64,000 nt of DNA from Hydractinia symbiolongicarpus (Eukaryota > Cnidaria > Hydrozoa > Anthoathecata > Hydractiniidae), in contig NC_079881.1 in assembly GCF_029227915.1 (NCBI RefSeq), positions 8,866,001 through 8,930,000 on the forward strand. The letters run 5' to 3'. Of the stretch, positions 25,263-37,400 are shown piece after piece. The notes below the pieces were generated by a model that saw nothing but the letters and a program-made list of their open reading frames with translations, had not been told where the DNA came from and made no database searches. A program made the translations under genes and the position numbers. Each line of letters starts with the position of its first letter. The stretch's first letter is position 1.

Positions 25263-26514
25263 TCTTATCCTAAAACAAAATTATATCAATGTATTGCTCA
25301 GCAAGATGAGAATAAGAAATATTATAAAACAAACTTGGACTATTCTTAGATTAGGTATTGCTTCATTCTTTTGTTTTTAGCAATATTATTACAATTAAAA
25401 GTAACATGGGAAAGTCAAAGAGATCTTCTCGTGTTCTTAAAAGTTTTAAAATGAGCAGTGGGATGTTGCATATAAAATGCACTGTTTAAAAGTTCCCACA
25501 AAGTCAAAGTTCTTAGGGACAATCACAATAAAAAAGTATATGCTAAGCGTATAAATTTGGCGGTGGGACGAGGTAGAATCCTTTGACGTTTAATTATATC
25601 TCATACTGTATACATCGATTTCTTAGAGAACAGAAAGAATTAATAACTTTTAGTGTCTACCTGCTTAGCAGGGACACATGGATGAGTGCTTATGGTTTCA
25701 AGGACTGACAACATTCAAAGATTACCTTTTCTGATTTGATGTTTAGGGGAGGGAAAGGGGATCTGCAGATCTATTAACATTTAGCTTGGACTTTTGCGTT
25801 CATGAAAGAGCTGTCCCTTAGTTATCTTACAAGAATGTATTCTCTCCCAAACTGAAACAAAGATACACAGTTGCATAAACGGCTACACGAAGCCTACACG
25901 AAGCCAGTGACCCTTAAGACGTTAAAGAAAAAAAACTAACAAAATTCCAACTAATACACATACAGGTAGCTAGTAATACTCTATACCGAATTTAACATAC
26001 ACATCAAAACATCTTTCGACCGCCAAGACAGTGTTTACATAAATTGCCTCCGTTAGCTATCTCGTTTGGCATTGGGCTTTTATGTTTTTAAACAATGCAT
26101 TTGATCAAGGCCAAGTTAAAACCTTTTGTTTTGATAAGAAAAAGATTTAAATTACACGTTTTGTAAGAACATCTGGTGGTTTACCACTTTTAAGAATAGT
26201 TCTTGACACAAAAGTGCCTTAAATTCAGGAGCAGCTAAAACTAAAATATTTCAAGTATTACTGAATTTATTGTCTCTTGCAGAGGAAGATAAAGGTTTGG
26301 TTTGAGACAACAACACGGCACACGTGGCCAAAATACTTCTCTCCAGCATTTCCAATCCTTTCAATATCTGAAAAGGTTTCCAAATTCAAAACTTCTTTAT
26401 TTAACTTAGGTGGCATACAATTGCTTTAATATTCTAGACATTTGAAGTGCTCCCTGCAATTGGACCTGATCCAGGTAAACCATGTTGAAAAAGAAACATC
26501 CACTCCATGTAACC

Positions 26515-26696
26515 GTACCCGTGGTCGTTTTAGGCGTTTAAACTTTAAAACCCACGGACGTTTTAGGCGTTTTTTCTTCACATTCCAGAATTTCATTCAT
26601 TGGAACTTGAAAACCCGCGGACGTTTTAGGCGTTTTTTCTTCCATCTGTGATTTTCATTCATTCGGAACTTTAAAACCCGCGGACGTTTTAGGCGA
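26515..26696 (+). repeat. Three tandem units of about 60-65 bp
   Basis: Each unit contains AAAACCCGCGGACGTTTTAG followed by GCGTTTTTTCTTC and a TTTCATTCATT segment. It lies near the right end of the hAT-like element, where internal tandem repeats are common. Confidence 0.85.
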
Positions 26697-27473
26697 ATAG
26701 ACATTTTGCCTAAGATCGCCCCGGGTTTGCTTATTTGAGTAAAATAAAACACGCACGCCGCGCATCGTCATAGTCGAAATCGGCGGATGCCAAAAATAAA
26801 TTGATAAAAATAATTTAGTTTTTTTTTAGATTATTCTATCTATAGAGAATTTTTTTTCTAGTTCACAAAACTAGGCTTAGGCAATTGCCTAGGCTGCCTA
26901 ACCCTAGATCCGCCCCTGCGGGTCACCCCACTGTGACAATTAATCCTTAAACATCCTTGGGAATCACGCCTGTACGAACGTGCAACAATATTTACCTGGA
27001 CTAACCGTTTAGCACTGTGCTAGCGAAGGACTGTTTGTTGTGTTTTCATTTAAATAGAGTCTGCAAGAAAGTTTTTTTCAAAATGGTATTATCCCTATTC
27101 ACCTGTGTGACACTTTTAACTGTACTAAGCACTCAGTCCAGTGTCACGATTAATTTTTTAACTTTTAACAAAAAATTATTCCGCAAAGTAAAATATTGAC
27201 GGATTGTTTTTGCTGTGACGGATCACAACGGTTGTAAACTGTATTTTTATTTCAGCCTTTGCTGCGGGAAAGTTATTTTTGAAAAATTTGTTACAGTCGC
27301 AACACTATAATGGTGTGTGCGCTTCATTTCATTACGACATACTGCATACCTGTACTAAAGCGCTCCACCTGACGGTGTGGCACAGTTTGCAGTTCTTTTT
27401 AGGCGCTCTTTAGGGCGTTCAACAACAGTTACTTGTGGCTTATCCCGGCGTTTCGACGCCGGGTTTCTCGGCT

Positions 27474-27974
27474 TCTCTTTAATAATAGACGTATTCCGTC
27501 TGTCTATCTCTGCGCGGACCCTCGCTGAGTTGAAAAATCATGCTACGGAAACACGAATATCAAATGCGATATATTCTTATTCACTTTGTTGCGCCGGTAA
27601 ATTTAAAGGACGGGCGAACCCGTGGATTTTTCCACGGGCTAACGACTAGTCTATATTATAATACCCGTATACGTCTGTCTGTCTGTCTGTGACGCCAAAT
27701 GGTAGATTAGCTGTGCAATAGCGAAAAGCACGCAATGCGGTATAAAAAGGACGGGCGAACCCGTGGATTTTCCACGGGCTAACGACTAGTCTCTTTATTA
27801 ATAGCCGTCGTCTGTCTGTCTGTGTGTCCGCGAAAGCCGTGTCCCGTAACGCAAACACCAAATTTTTAAAATGCACACCAATCCCAAATGCGATATATTT
27901 CTGTCCACTTTGTTGGAACGGGTTAATTTAAAGGACGGACGAACCCGTGGATTTTTCCTCAGGTTAACGAATAG
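27474..27974 (+). mobile_element. Array of three Helitron-like monomers
   Basis: Head-to-tail monomers 27474-27649, 27650-27789 and 27790-27974. Each starts TCT-TATAATA/TTAATAATA and continues through CGTCTGTCTGTCTGT. Each ends in a hairpin CCCGTGGA-TTTT-TCCACGGG followed by CTAACGACTAG, after which the next monomer begins with T. Monomers 1 and 3 share interior sequence with the copies at 20.4 kb; monomer 2 is a shorter subtype shared with 29.5 and 42.0 kb. No coding capacity. Confidence 0.75.
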
Positions 27975-28039
27975 TCAATTCTAATTAACGTTACCATCTC
28001 ATGTTCTAGAAAAACATGCAGTTTGCAATGGTAGGCATA

Positions 28040-28130
28040 TCTCTTTAATAATAGCCGTCCTCTGTATGTGTGTCTGGGAAAGCCGTGTCCCGTAAGTCTC
28101 TATTATAATAGCCGTATTCTGTCTGTCTAT
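28040..28130 (+). mobile_element. Truncated Helitron-like monomers
   Basis: Two 5'-end fragments in tandem (about 28040-28096 and 28097-28130), each beginning TCTCT-TAATAATAGCCG. The first follows an A. Both lack the 3' hairpin. Confidence 0.6.
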
Positions 28131-28920
28131 CTCATGAAAAAAATGACAAAATTGTTCAAACATTGTCATAGATTCATAGGCGTTTAATGCAAACATTGCT
28201 TGTTGCGCATTTCCAAAATTGATGTTAAAACAAGACAATGTTATATTGCAGTTTGAAATCCTGTTTCCTGGTCGTGTAATCTTTATTCACCGTTAAATAT
28301 TTTGAAGTTTATGAAAATGAAAGAATTATTCGGATAACTAAACAACACAGTTTGTGCATTAAATAATTTTATTTTATTCAAATCATGGACAGTCGTTTAT
28401 TTCTTAAAAACTAATCGTATATACTAACAAGTTAAGAAAAAAATACATATTTAAATTAACCAATACAAGAATAAACACCGCTATATAAATCAGACACGAA
28501 GTTAAAGTTAGATTTTAAGTAAAAAGAACTTTCTAGATTTTAAATTTCATTTGTTCAAAATCGGATCATTGTGTAGCTAATTTTACATAGTCCATTACCA
28601 ACAAGCCAGTCTTATCCTGTGTTATTATTTAGCTGATTGATTTGCATGAATGATAAACAGAACACGAATTTTATCTAACTTAAATAGATATTTTTACAAT
28701 ATTCATACATCATATTTGCAAACATTTCTTGTACATATTCTTGTTTGACAGTTCACTATTCTTCTTTCGAGCTAAACATCCCCATAGCAATAGTTAAGTC
28801 AAATTTCTTCATGTTTTTTTACTTTATAGAAGGTTTTAATACATTTTCATGAATGGTTCCGCAATCACACATCATTTCAGCCAGCAAGTAGTTTGCGATA
28901 TGTACAGTGTGGAGTGCAAG

Positions 28921-30515
28921 TTACGAAAGAATAAAAGATATTGCCATGGCAACAGTTAGCACTATGGCAGACAAAATACCTGAAAAAAGTACAAATATGC
29001 GGATAAATATAAATGTTGGAGACGGAAATCATGAAAGGTTAACAGGAGAATAGGGTTTTCAGGAAAATTTATCTTAAAATATTCAGAAAATATATTGGTT
29101 ACTAGAAATGAATATATAAAAAACGATATAAAATGTCTTTCCACACTTCACGTGAATATCTTCTTTCCTCCCAAACATCTTATTGGAAGACAAGATTCAT
29201 TCGAATTTCTTACCGACTTAAAAGTTCTTTACAAGGACAAATATAGTGATGACATAAAGAATCATATGCTTACTCGTGCTTCCGCTACATGCCACGCATT
29301 TTGAACATGGTAGCATTGCTGTTGTGTTCCAGCCATGCTGTTCATCGCGCGGACAGTCTAGAGGCCTGTTTGCATTCCTTTGACAAGTTCGTGTGGCATT
29401 GTACTGCTCATGTAAACTCTGTCCGCAGCAAATGTCTCCACAATTAGATGTCCAATCAGACCAGCCTTCATAAAATCAATATATATTACTAGTCATTATC
29501 CTGTGGAAAAATCCACGGGTTTTCCCGTCCCTTTTATACCGCATTGGGTGCATCTCGCTACTCACACAGCTAAGCTACCATTTTGTGTGACAGACAGACA
29601 GACAGACGTATACGGGTATTTTAATACAGACAAATACATTGGCTGTTCCGACGTTAGTGTTAATAAAGGTCAAACAAGAGATTAGGAAGACAGTTCAGCA
29701 ACTTACCCAACGGCGAAGTGTTTGTAGTCATGGGACTTGTCGGTGGATTGTTTTCTCCTGATGTCGTCAGGGGTGATGTTGTTATTGGCTGCTGCGTACC
29801 CTTCTCTGTTGTTACTGGCGCTGTTGGTTCCGTAGCTTTCTCCGTTGTCGGTGTTTTTGTCGCGGTAGCAGTCACTGATCCTGAAGGGTCTGGCTTTGGA
29901 CCATATGCGACTGAATGGGTGCTTGCTTGCTGGTGTGGAACATTTGACTTTACTGGATTAATACCTCCGCCGCCTTGTGAATGGGTATTCTTTTTTGCAG
30001 CAGTTGCTGTTAACATAGCTGTTGGTGCAATGACTTTTGTTTTCTTTTTTACCATCCATGAAGCATGCAATGGATAGTAACTTGTGGCTGTGATGGAAAT
30101 CACAAAATTGTCCGTAACCGACACCTTATTACCTCCATTTCCACCCTTACTTCCACCTTCACCACCACCAGCCCCACCCCCGCCTCCCTGGCCCCCTTTT
30201 CCGCCCTCTCCGCCTTCTCCGCCACTAACGGTGGCTGATGCAGTCATGGATGGACACAAAGTGCAATTTCCAACAGAAGCAGTAGAGTTGCTGATGGAAC
30301 AAGTGGCTTGACAAGATTTGTATATTGGCTGAATACTCCAAATTTCACCCTTACTATCACCTTTCTTGCTACCACTACTGTTAATTGTAGAGAATGGTTG
30401 AAAAGATGAAGAGGACGGCGATATTTCCTCTTTTTCTGCAACTGACGGTTGCCAGATGTAGGTGACGATGAGGAAGAATAATGCACTTGATACGGTAAGC
30501 ATTTTGGTGATTGAC
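28921..30515 (-). CDS. Secreted, probably GPI-anchored mucin-like protein with WxxW eight-cysteine domain (gene A)
   Basis: Three exons: 30502-29707 (coding), 29465-29274 and 28979-28921, all joined in phase 1 by GT-AG sites, give 348 residues. A signal peptide (MLTVSSALFFLIVTYIW) leads into a Ser-rich segment with CQATCSISN and CTLCPS cysteines. A Gly/Glu stretch (GGEGGEGGKGGQGG) and a Thr/Pro-rich stalk suited to O-glycosylation follow. Exon 2 encodes WSDWTSNC, YNATRTC, DC and NTTAMLPC then CVAC: eight cysteines in a thrombospondin-type-1-like pattern. Exon 3 encodes a short hydrophobic tail, ILSAIVLTVAMAISFILS, right after small residues, as in GPI signals. An acceptor (AG at 30517-30516) lies 13 bases before the ATG. 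ATTAAA at about 28834-28839 may be the poly-A signal. It is related to gene B at 57.4 kb. Function unknown; a surface coat or adhesion role is an inference. Confidence 0.83.
29489..29630 (-). mobile_element. Helitron-like monomer in intron 1 of gene A
   Basis: Inverted copy of the short monomer subtype: its 5' TCTGTATTAAAATACCCG starts at 29630, and a hairpin and GACTAG end lie at 29489, followed by T on that strand. It lies inside the intron 29466-29706, in the same orientation as the gene. Confidence 0.7.
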
Positions 30516-32781
30516 CTAAGTTAAAAAAAGGGGAAAAATAATTAAACAGCCTACTTTCTTTTTTTTTTTTTTATTCAGACTACCAAACCTTGAAAGTAAT
30601 TCTTTTTCGTTTATTCTTCACCCAGTATGGACTTTACTTTTTGAAGCACAAGTTGGCTTTTTGAAGCACAAGTAGGTTTTTTGACTGTGTTTCGTCTCTT
30701 CTCAACATTTTAACCTAATGCTTGATGATTTGTTTTTATTAGGCTGCAAAGCAGTGCTGTAGGGTTCCAAAAAAGTGGGATGTATAAAAAAGACACAAAT
30801 TTGGGAGTCAGTTTGAATACATGGGAGGAAATGAAAAATGGAAAACAAAATTACTTTGAGGAAATGTATTCATTGTTGCTTTATTACATGAGATGTCACT
30901 GTAGGGCAAAAACGTTGTAGATTTCATTCTTTAGACTTCTGATGTGCTATTTAAATTTGATTATAAGAATTAGCGGATTGGCAGGTGTTTTAACTCAGTT
31001 AAGCAAATTATTAAAAATTGGAATAGAATATTTGTGGGTATTGGGAAGGTTAAAAAACTTAACAATTGGAGTTGGAGGGTTTGTCTAGTGGGCATGGCTA
31101 TATTTAATATTGGGCGAAGTAACCCCCAATTTGCGTGACTATAAATAAAACAAAAATTAAAGCGCCATTATAAATTATTCAGTCGGATCAAATAAAAAGA
31201 CCTGCTGCATCAAACATTGTATTTGTTCACGATGTTCTAAATCTTTGATAACCAAGGTTGTATGTGAAAAGAATAAATGCGAAGATTTGTGTGTGCAGTA
31301 GGTTTAAAACTTGTGGTATCTTGTATAGTTGTAGGTTCAGTGAAAATAACTAATCAATGTTTTTAAGTAAAATAAATCTGTTGAAGAATGTCTTCATTTT
31401 TAGGGTCTCCGATAGCAGGGGGCTTGAATAACAGGGGCTGTGCAATTCTCGAAATAATAGTAATACGGTTGGTTAAAATCAATTTGCTGATCAATAATAA
31501 GTAAACGATTTTTAAAAAACTGAGATTGTTTTTAAGGGCAAAAACTTTAAATATTATTAGTAGGGGGCGGTGTAGAATAAAAAAATTCTTGCTTAACGAA
31601 ATTTCCTAAAAAATTATTAGTACGGGGGAGGGCACTATTGGCGACTTTAGAGTATCCACTTCGTTAAAGGATTGGAAGCGAAGTTGATGGCACTAATTGT
31701 TGACTATATTTTGCCCACAAAACCAAATCGTTTCGAACAAGAAATGTAATGAATTGGTGAATAATTGAAAGAAATACATTTCAATTTTTGATCAGCTCTA
31801 AATAAGGAATAAATTAATAAAACACGTTACCGTGGTGATTTGTTTTTGAATTTTTCCTTTTTTTCTCTGCCTATTTTTTTTAATACATTTTACTTGCCAT
31901 TTTCGGACAATTTTGTCACTATTTTTTGCTTACGTATTATCATTTCACACAAAAAACATTTCTAGTCACATTTTTCACGGCAGAAAATTTGAGTGGTTTT
32001 TCAATTTTGCGATCATAACATTTTCGCGTTAAGCTGTACTATATTTTTGAGCATAAATTAATTTCACGTGTAATAAAAAAATTTGAAAAAAAATATATAT
32101 TAAAAAAATTCAACTGATTTTAAAGCAGGTTTATATTAAAGAAGTTTAAAATCGATATGGAATTTTTCAACTTTTGCGAATCGACAAATTCGAGTTGTTT
32201 TTTTAATTATTATTTGCACAATCAATACAAAAGTAGAAAACATTCCTCGAACACCTTTTTTATCTTTTCATTGTTTTTCTTTTTTGTTTGGTTGTTTTTT
32301 TGTTGTTGTTGTTTTCTCTAATTTTAAATTGCTTTCTTTCAACCTTCTGAAAAATGTTCCATACAACGCAAAAGAACACCCACTGAGAATCACCAATAGT
32401 CTATAGGCTATGGAATCACAAAAACACAAAAATAAAAGAAATAACATCTATACGAAATAAATTAACAATAAAAAAATCATATTTTAAAGTTTCAGGCACA
32501 AAAGTCAGCCAAAGCGGAAAAGTTAGGGGATGTTTCATGTTTCTCAAAAGAAATACAAATAAAAAAAATCTAAAAGTACCGATTATACCTTGTTTCACGA
32601 AGCTGAACTTCAATCTCTCTTATCTTCCAGAAAATACAACCTCCACGAAAAATATAAAGTCAATATTTGAAACGATTTTCCTTAAAAAATAGATATATTA
32701 CTCGAAAATTTTTAATAATTCATTAAATATATTTGGGTGATTGTTATATATATTTATAGTTTGGCTTGGCTATTTACTTAC
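30516..32781. other. AT-rich region upstream of gene A
   Basis: No gene recognised. The long purine- and T-rich tracts carry only short chance frames. It may contain a 5' UTR exon and promoter for gene A. Confidence 0.4.
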
Positions 32782-32795
32782 ATCACCATGGCAAC
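32782..32795 (+). promoter_or_regulatory. X-box-like motif (RFX site)
   Basis: ATCACCATGGCAAC matches the RFX consensus RYYNYYATRRNRAC at every position. A short frame starting inside it (MATKNKYGSNYAASFSREK) ends after 31 codons. No gene downstream is evident, so function is doubtful. Confidence 0.3.
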
Positions 32796-34488
32796 AAAAA
32801 ACAAATATGGTAGCAACTACGCGGCATCATTCTCACGCGAAAAATTAGTGAGAATTTTGAAATTAGATCATTCAGTAATTTAAGAGTATATTCCAACACC
32901 AATTGAATACTTGCAAACTTTGATTCATCTTCAAAATTTATTTGAAGAAACTTCGGCGTATAGTAAAATGATTTTTATTTTAAATAAAAACACTTTTACC
33001 ACACAATTTTTCACGCAAATATTTGACACGATTTGATAAAGATTAAATATAAGAAGTATATAAAATTCGATTAGTAGAATTGTAATTGGATGAAAAGGTG
33101 TCATAGCACGAAAACATTATATTCTTAAAAAAATAGACCGACGGTGGTGTTGAAATTGATTGATTAAGGTTAATTTGTGTCAGTTATTAGCAGCCCAATC
33201 CCTGTTAATCTGCAATCTTGCATCTTGTGAATATATAAAAACACTAGGCGGGAGACCGATCATTGTAACCGAGTGAGGCGCCAGGCTACATTTGTCTTTC
33301 GGCTGTCATACATTTTTCGTACATGTTTAGTATCACAAAATGCCGTGGACAGCCATATTGCAGGCAGCATAAGGCAATCCGCCCGTCATGCATAATTCCC
33401 GTGTCAATATTTCGTGCATCTTTAATGTTTTTGGTGTATTCCGTAGCACCACGTTGATTTGAAGAACAAACAGGAAACAATGACTAACCGAGGTAGTTGT
33501 TAAGCTGTGGAATATTCCAAGAGAAATCTTCCGCATCAACATTTCGTGTATAACTTGAAATTTCTGTTTATCGCTTTATCAGAAACTGTACAAAAATTAC
33601 AAAATTCTAATCAACTTATGTGTTAACATCATTTCATACAAGCAACAAATTTTTGGGTCACAGTTTCGAATAGCAATTATCCTATTTACGTTGATTTTAA
33701 TATGGTGTAACTTCTTGTTGTTTTTACCAAGATTATACTTGCTATGGTCGTTTATGAAATAGCCCTTTCTTGCTGGTGTTAAACCAAATAATTTAGTTTC
33801 GGTTCACATTAAAATCAATTGTGAGGAAATACTGATTATTTTTAGCATGGGTTTCAATAATCTTGACATTTTTTTCACATCTTTTATATCAAATTTAAGG
33901 GGGGGGGGGGGGGGGGGTTAGAAACTCAAGTACCGTTACTTGTCACAAAAACCCATGTAAGCCTTTATCGACACAACGTTAAATATCTTTTTTTCGCGCG
34001 CACCCCTCTCTCAAATCATCACTTTTGAAAATTTCGCGATAATTTACTTTTAAGAGATGTTAATTTTGTAAAATTTTGGGAGAAATCATTTTTGCAAACG
34101 GCTGAGTTTAAAATCTTTTTTGTGAGAATTTGAATTTACAGTTAATGGCAAAAACCTCGACATCTGCTTAAATTAGTTCAGCGATAATTTTAAGGTAGTA
34201 TCATGACACAAAGGAGCAAATATGGTGAAAATCAGTCACCTAAATTGTGTACAATATTTACACTTGCATTACAAACACCAAACCCTTTCTTCCAGCTTCA
34301 CAGCCACTTCAACATCATTACGAACATAAGTTTATGGCTTCATGTTATCCTTTTAAAAGTATATGATGAAATACTCTCTCATCTCTCTCTCTCTATCTTT
34401 AAAAATTAGCAATATGTCACTTGAATTGCATCCATGGTTTCCTGTAGTTAATCCAGGCTTCCGTTCGAAAACTTTGATCTCCAAAATG
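32796..34488. other. Intergenic stretch 3' of RNase H2A
   Basis: It contains a poly-G run at about 33899-33917 and two overlapping short minus-strand frames near 33286-33542 with no recognised family. No gene called. Confidence 0.4.
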
Positions 34489-37400
34489 TTATAACAAATC
34501 GTACACCTGTAGCAGTTTTCTTTCAGTAAAGAATTTACTTCGATCGACCGTTTGTACTTTCTTTTGCTGCCCAAAAAAAGAAGTGATCGGTGCCGTACCT
34601 TTAGCAGCTTCGTCAACTTCTTCATTGTCATCCCTAATTATAATAATTACTAGTTGTTTCAGTTCTTTTAAAGAAATAGTCGTTAATCCGTGTAAAATTT
34701 AAGGGAATTTGCTATTTTGACAAAAATTATTTCGTGTGTTCTTAACACGAAATCAGCTGATGTGACAGACAGACAAAGAAAACATAAAGAAAGAGATGCA
34801 CTTATATTTTTAACTTGCCAATTCACCTTTTAAACTTTTTTAAATTTAATTTTGCATATGTTCGGATTTATCATGCGTGTATATGACAGCTTTCGTTTGC
34901 ATGAGGAATTAGAAGAATTTCAACGCATGCATCATATGTCAGCTGATTCTTAATGATACGAAAGATTTGATTTAAAAACGGAAAACAACGTCCCCCGAAT
35001 AACTTGGAGATCACATAACTTAAATAATTTCAAATAGTTTCTTATATTACACAAGTTCTGGTGAAGACCAGAAAGAAAAACGTGTCTGAGACGCTGGCCA
35101 TCTGATAGAGGTGTGGTATAAGACGACCACCCGCATAAGACCACTACTTTTCTCAAATCCTCAGAGGTCTTATATAGGTTTGAGTGGATGTTTAATATCA
35201 TTGTGCAAGCTCTTTGAATGCATAACTAACCATGTAACTTCTTTTGCGTCTTTTTCCAACAAGTTTGAACAAGTTGACCAACTAAACCGCACAAATTGAG
35301 GATAACCAAAAACAGGATCAGTTATGTCTTTTAACCACTTCTTCGTTTTCGGATCTAATAATTAAAAGAAAAACCTTCGATAAATATAAATGACAAATAC
35401 GATAACTTATTATCGATTCTTTTTTCACACAACGAAGTGTTGTTAATATAACGTCTTCCAGAATTGTACTCAATTATATTAACGCTGTGAAATAAGTAGA
35501 AACTCTTACGCTAATTAAATTAACATACTTCGCCAACTACTAATATCAAAGAGAGTGATGAAATAATAAAAATGACAAAAGTTTAAAACGATAACATTTT
35601 CAGTCTATTTTCTCGTGTGCGCTTTTTTAAACGAAACTAAGGTCGCCACAAAAAACGACAGTAAAACCTTAACGCCCACTTATACACAAATCGCCCACCT
35701 ACCAACTGAAATTTAAAATCTTCGTTACTGAAATTAAAGGTAATTTCTGTTATGGTAATATAATGTCTTTATTCATTTTCCAGTCAGTAAAATGTTATAT
35801 TTTCTTGTGTAAACAGTCGTTAGTTTTCTCTTCATTTTTTCCCTCTAGGGAAGTCCCAAACTAATAACCTTTTTTTCTGACCAAACCACAGTTTTATCAA
35901 TTTTCTTTAAGTTTTACACATTGTAACCCGATAAACACCCTGCGAAACTAATCAACTAACCTGACGGGTACCCGCATCCATATTCCTCTGGAAACTCGCC
36001 TTCACTGAAAATCCACTTCTTAAGACATCGGTCTCGGGCTACCTATGTTACACCTAATCGTTTGTACCAAAATTTTAATTTGAATGGTTAATAAAACAAA
36101 CCAAATAAATGAGAAAAAACAAGGTACCTTTGCACATATACTAGCCGCACTTACGACAGGAAATAATGCATCAGCTTTCGGTGTTACTTTTACGGTAATG
36201 TCTGGGAATATTTGAGAGAGTTTGGCCTGATACTTGGTTGCGTCTCCGACTGTGTCCACATACATCTACAAAACATGTTAAGTAAGCAAAATAAATAAAA
36301 CTTAGTTATTGAAATTTGCAAAATTTTAATAACAGTATTCTCTCCAGTTACCAGGCTTTGATAGCGGACACTTTGGTCATACACCGGCCGTTTTCTAGTC
36401 AAAGTCTCATAAAAAAACTTCCCACAAAGCCGACACATAATTTGCGGACACTTTAATAAGCAGACAATATTTTTTTTCAGCAAAAAGCAAATATGGCTTT
36501 TTTTCTCTTCAATTAGCGCACAGTCCAAAAAAATCAGAAGTGAAAAAGAATAGACAAAAATGAATATTTTTTTCAACATTTATTGAGATCGAAGATGATG
36601 TTGTCGACGAACAGTTTAATGAACTTTTCAAGGAACTTACTGCAAATTCTGACTCTGAAATGAGTGATAAAGAATACATTAACTTTGACATCGAAACATG
36701 TACTTCCGTACGTGTTATAGGCTCAGATGAAGTAGATAGGAAAGTAAGCTTCCTAGAAAAATGTATAGATGAATATAAACGAAGAGTTTAGAAATATAGA
36801 AGAGAATTCATTTGATGACGATCATGAAGATAGTGATAATTCTGTGATTGAATAAAAAGAAGTTCCTCTTGCCAAAAGGCTAACAATGCTTGACGAGCTT
36901 AAATAGAACTAAACGATCTCAAGAGAGAGGAAAGAGAAACTCTTTCCTCCATTAAGGAGAGACTAGAGATCATGAAGATAAATAGCAGAAAACAACAATT
37001 AATTAAACCCTGAAGTTGCTTTTTAACCATTTGTTTTGTACAAAAAAATCTAATTGCTGCTTTTTAGCTAGTCAAAACATTTTATTACAGCAAATACAGA
37101 CATTTAAAAAAAAAAAATACAAGAGGCTAGCAAAAATTTTTAACAGAAACTTTATCAGCAAATGGTGTAGGGTAAAACAGTGTGGGATATGGGAGGCGAA
37201 GTTTACAAAAACAAAGAGAAACAATCATCCAACAGATCAAAAACGCCTAGATTCGTCCGTAAAAAGCTAAAACAGACTGTTTGGCGTTGAAGGCAAAAGT
37301 CGCACAAAAGGCAATCATTATTACAGTCAATGTTTTTTTTGTCCAGTTTCTCTCTATTTTTACTGCCTCTCTTTTTAACAGGCTTTATAAAGAAAATTGC

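Larger units (their letters stand above)
23807..26918. mobile_element. hAT-like non-autonomous element, about 3.1 kb
   Basis: The terminal inverted repeat CAGGGGCGGATCTAGG occurs at the left end and inverted at the right end. CAGGGGCGG is a classic hAT-type terminus. The flanks share CGGGT (23802-23806 and 26919-26923), a 5-bp target duplication. The interior carries no transposase frame. It has two internal duplications (24.9-25.26 kb and 26.5-26.7 kb). Confidence 0.8.

Noticed and set aside
28942-28955. ATTGCCATGGCAAC, a perfect X-box
   Set aside because: It lies inside the coding tail exon of gene A, encoding residues of the hydrophobic tail, so it is most simply coding sequence.
30084-30311. 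Proline-rich plus-strand frame
   Set aside because: Antisense of the Gly-rich stretch of gene A.
33286-33542. Overlapping 64- and 69-codon minus frames
   Set aside because: Both read plausible peptides over the same bases in different frames; no recognised family and no gene signals.
33899-33917. Poly-G run as a regulatory quadruplex
   Set aside because: Homopolymer with no neighbouring gene; length may be an assembly artefact.
35162-35230. Read-through C-terminus of RNase H2A ending about 23 codons past exon 7
   Set aside because: A donor site splits the Trp codon, and the exon at 34633-34489 restores the conserved C-terminal segment in phase.
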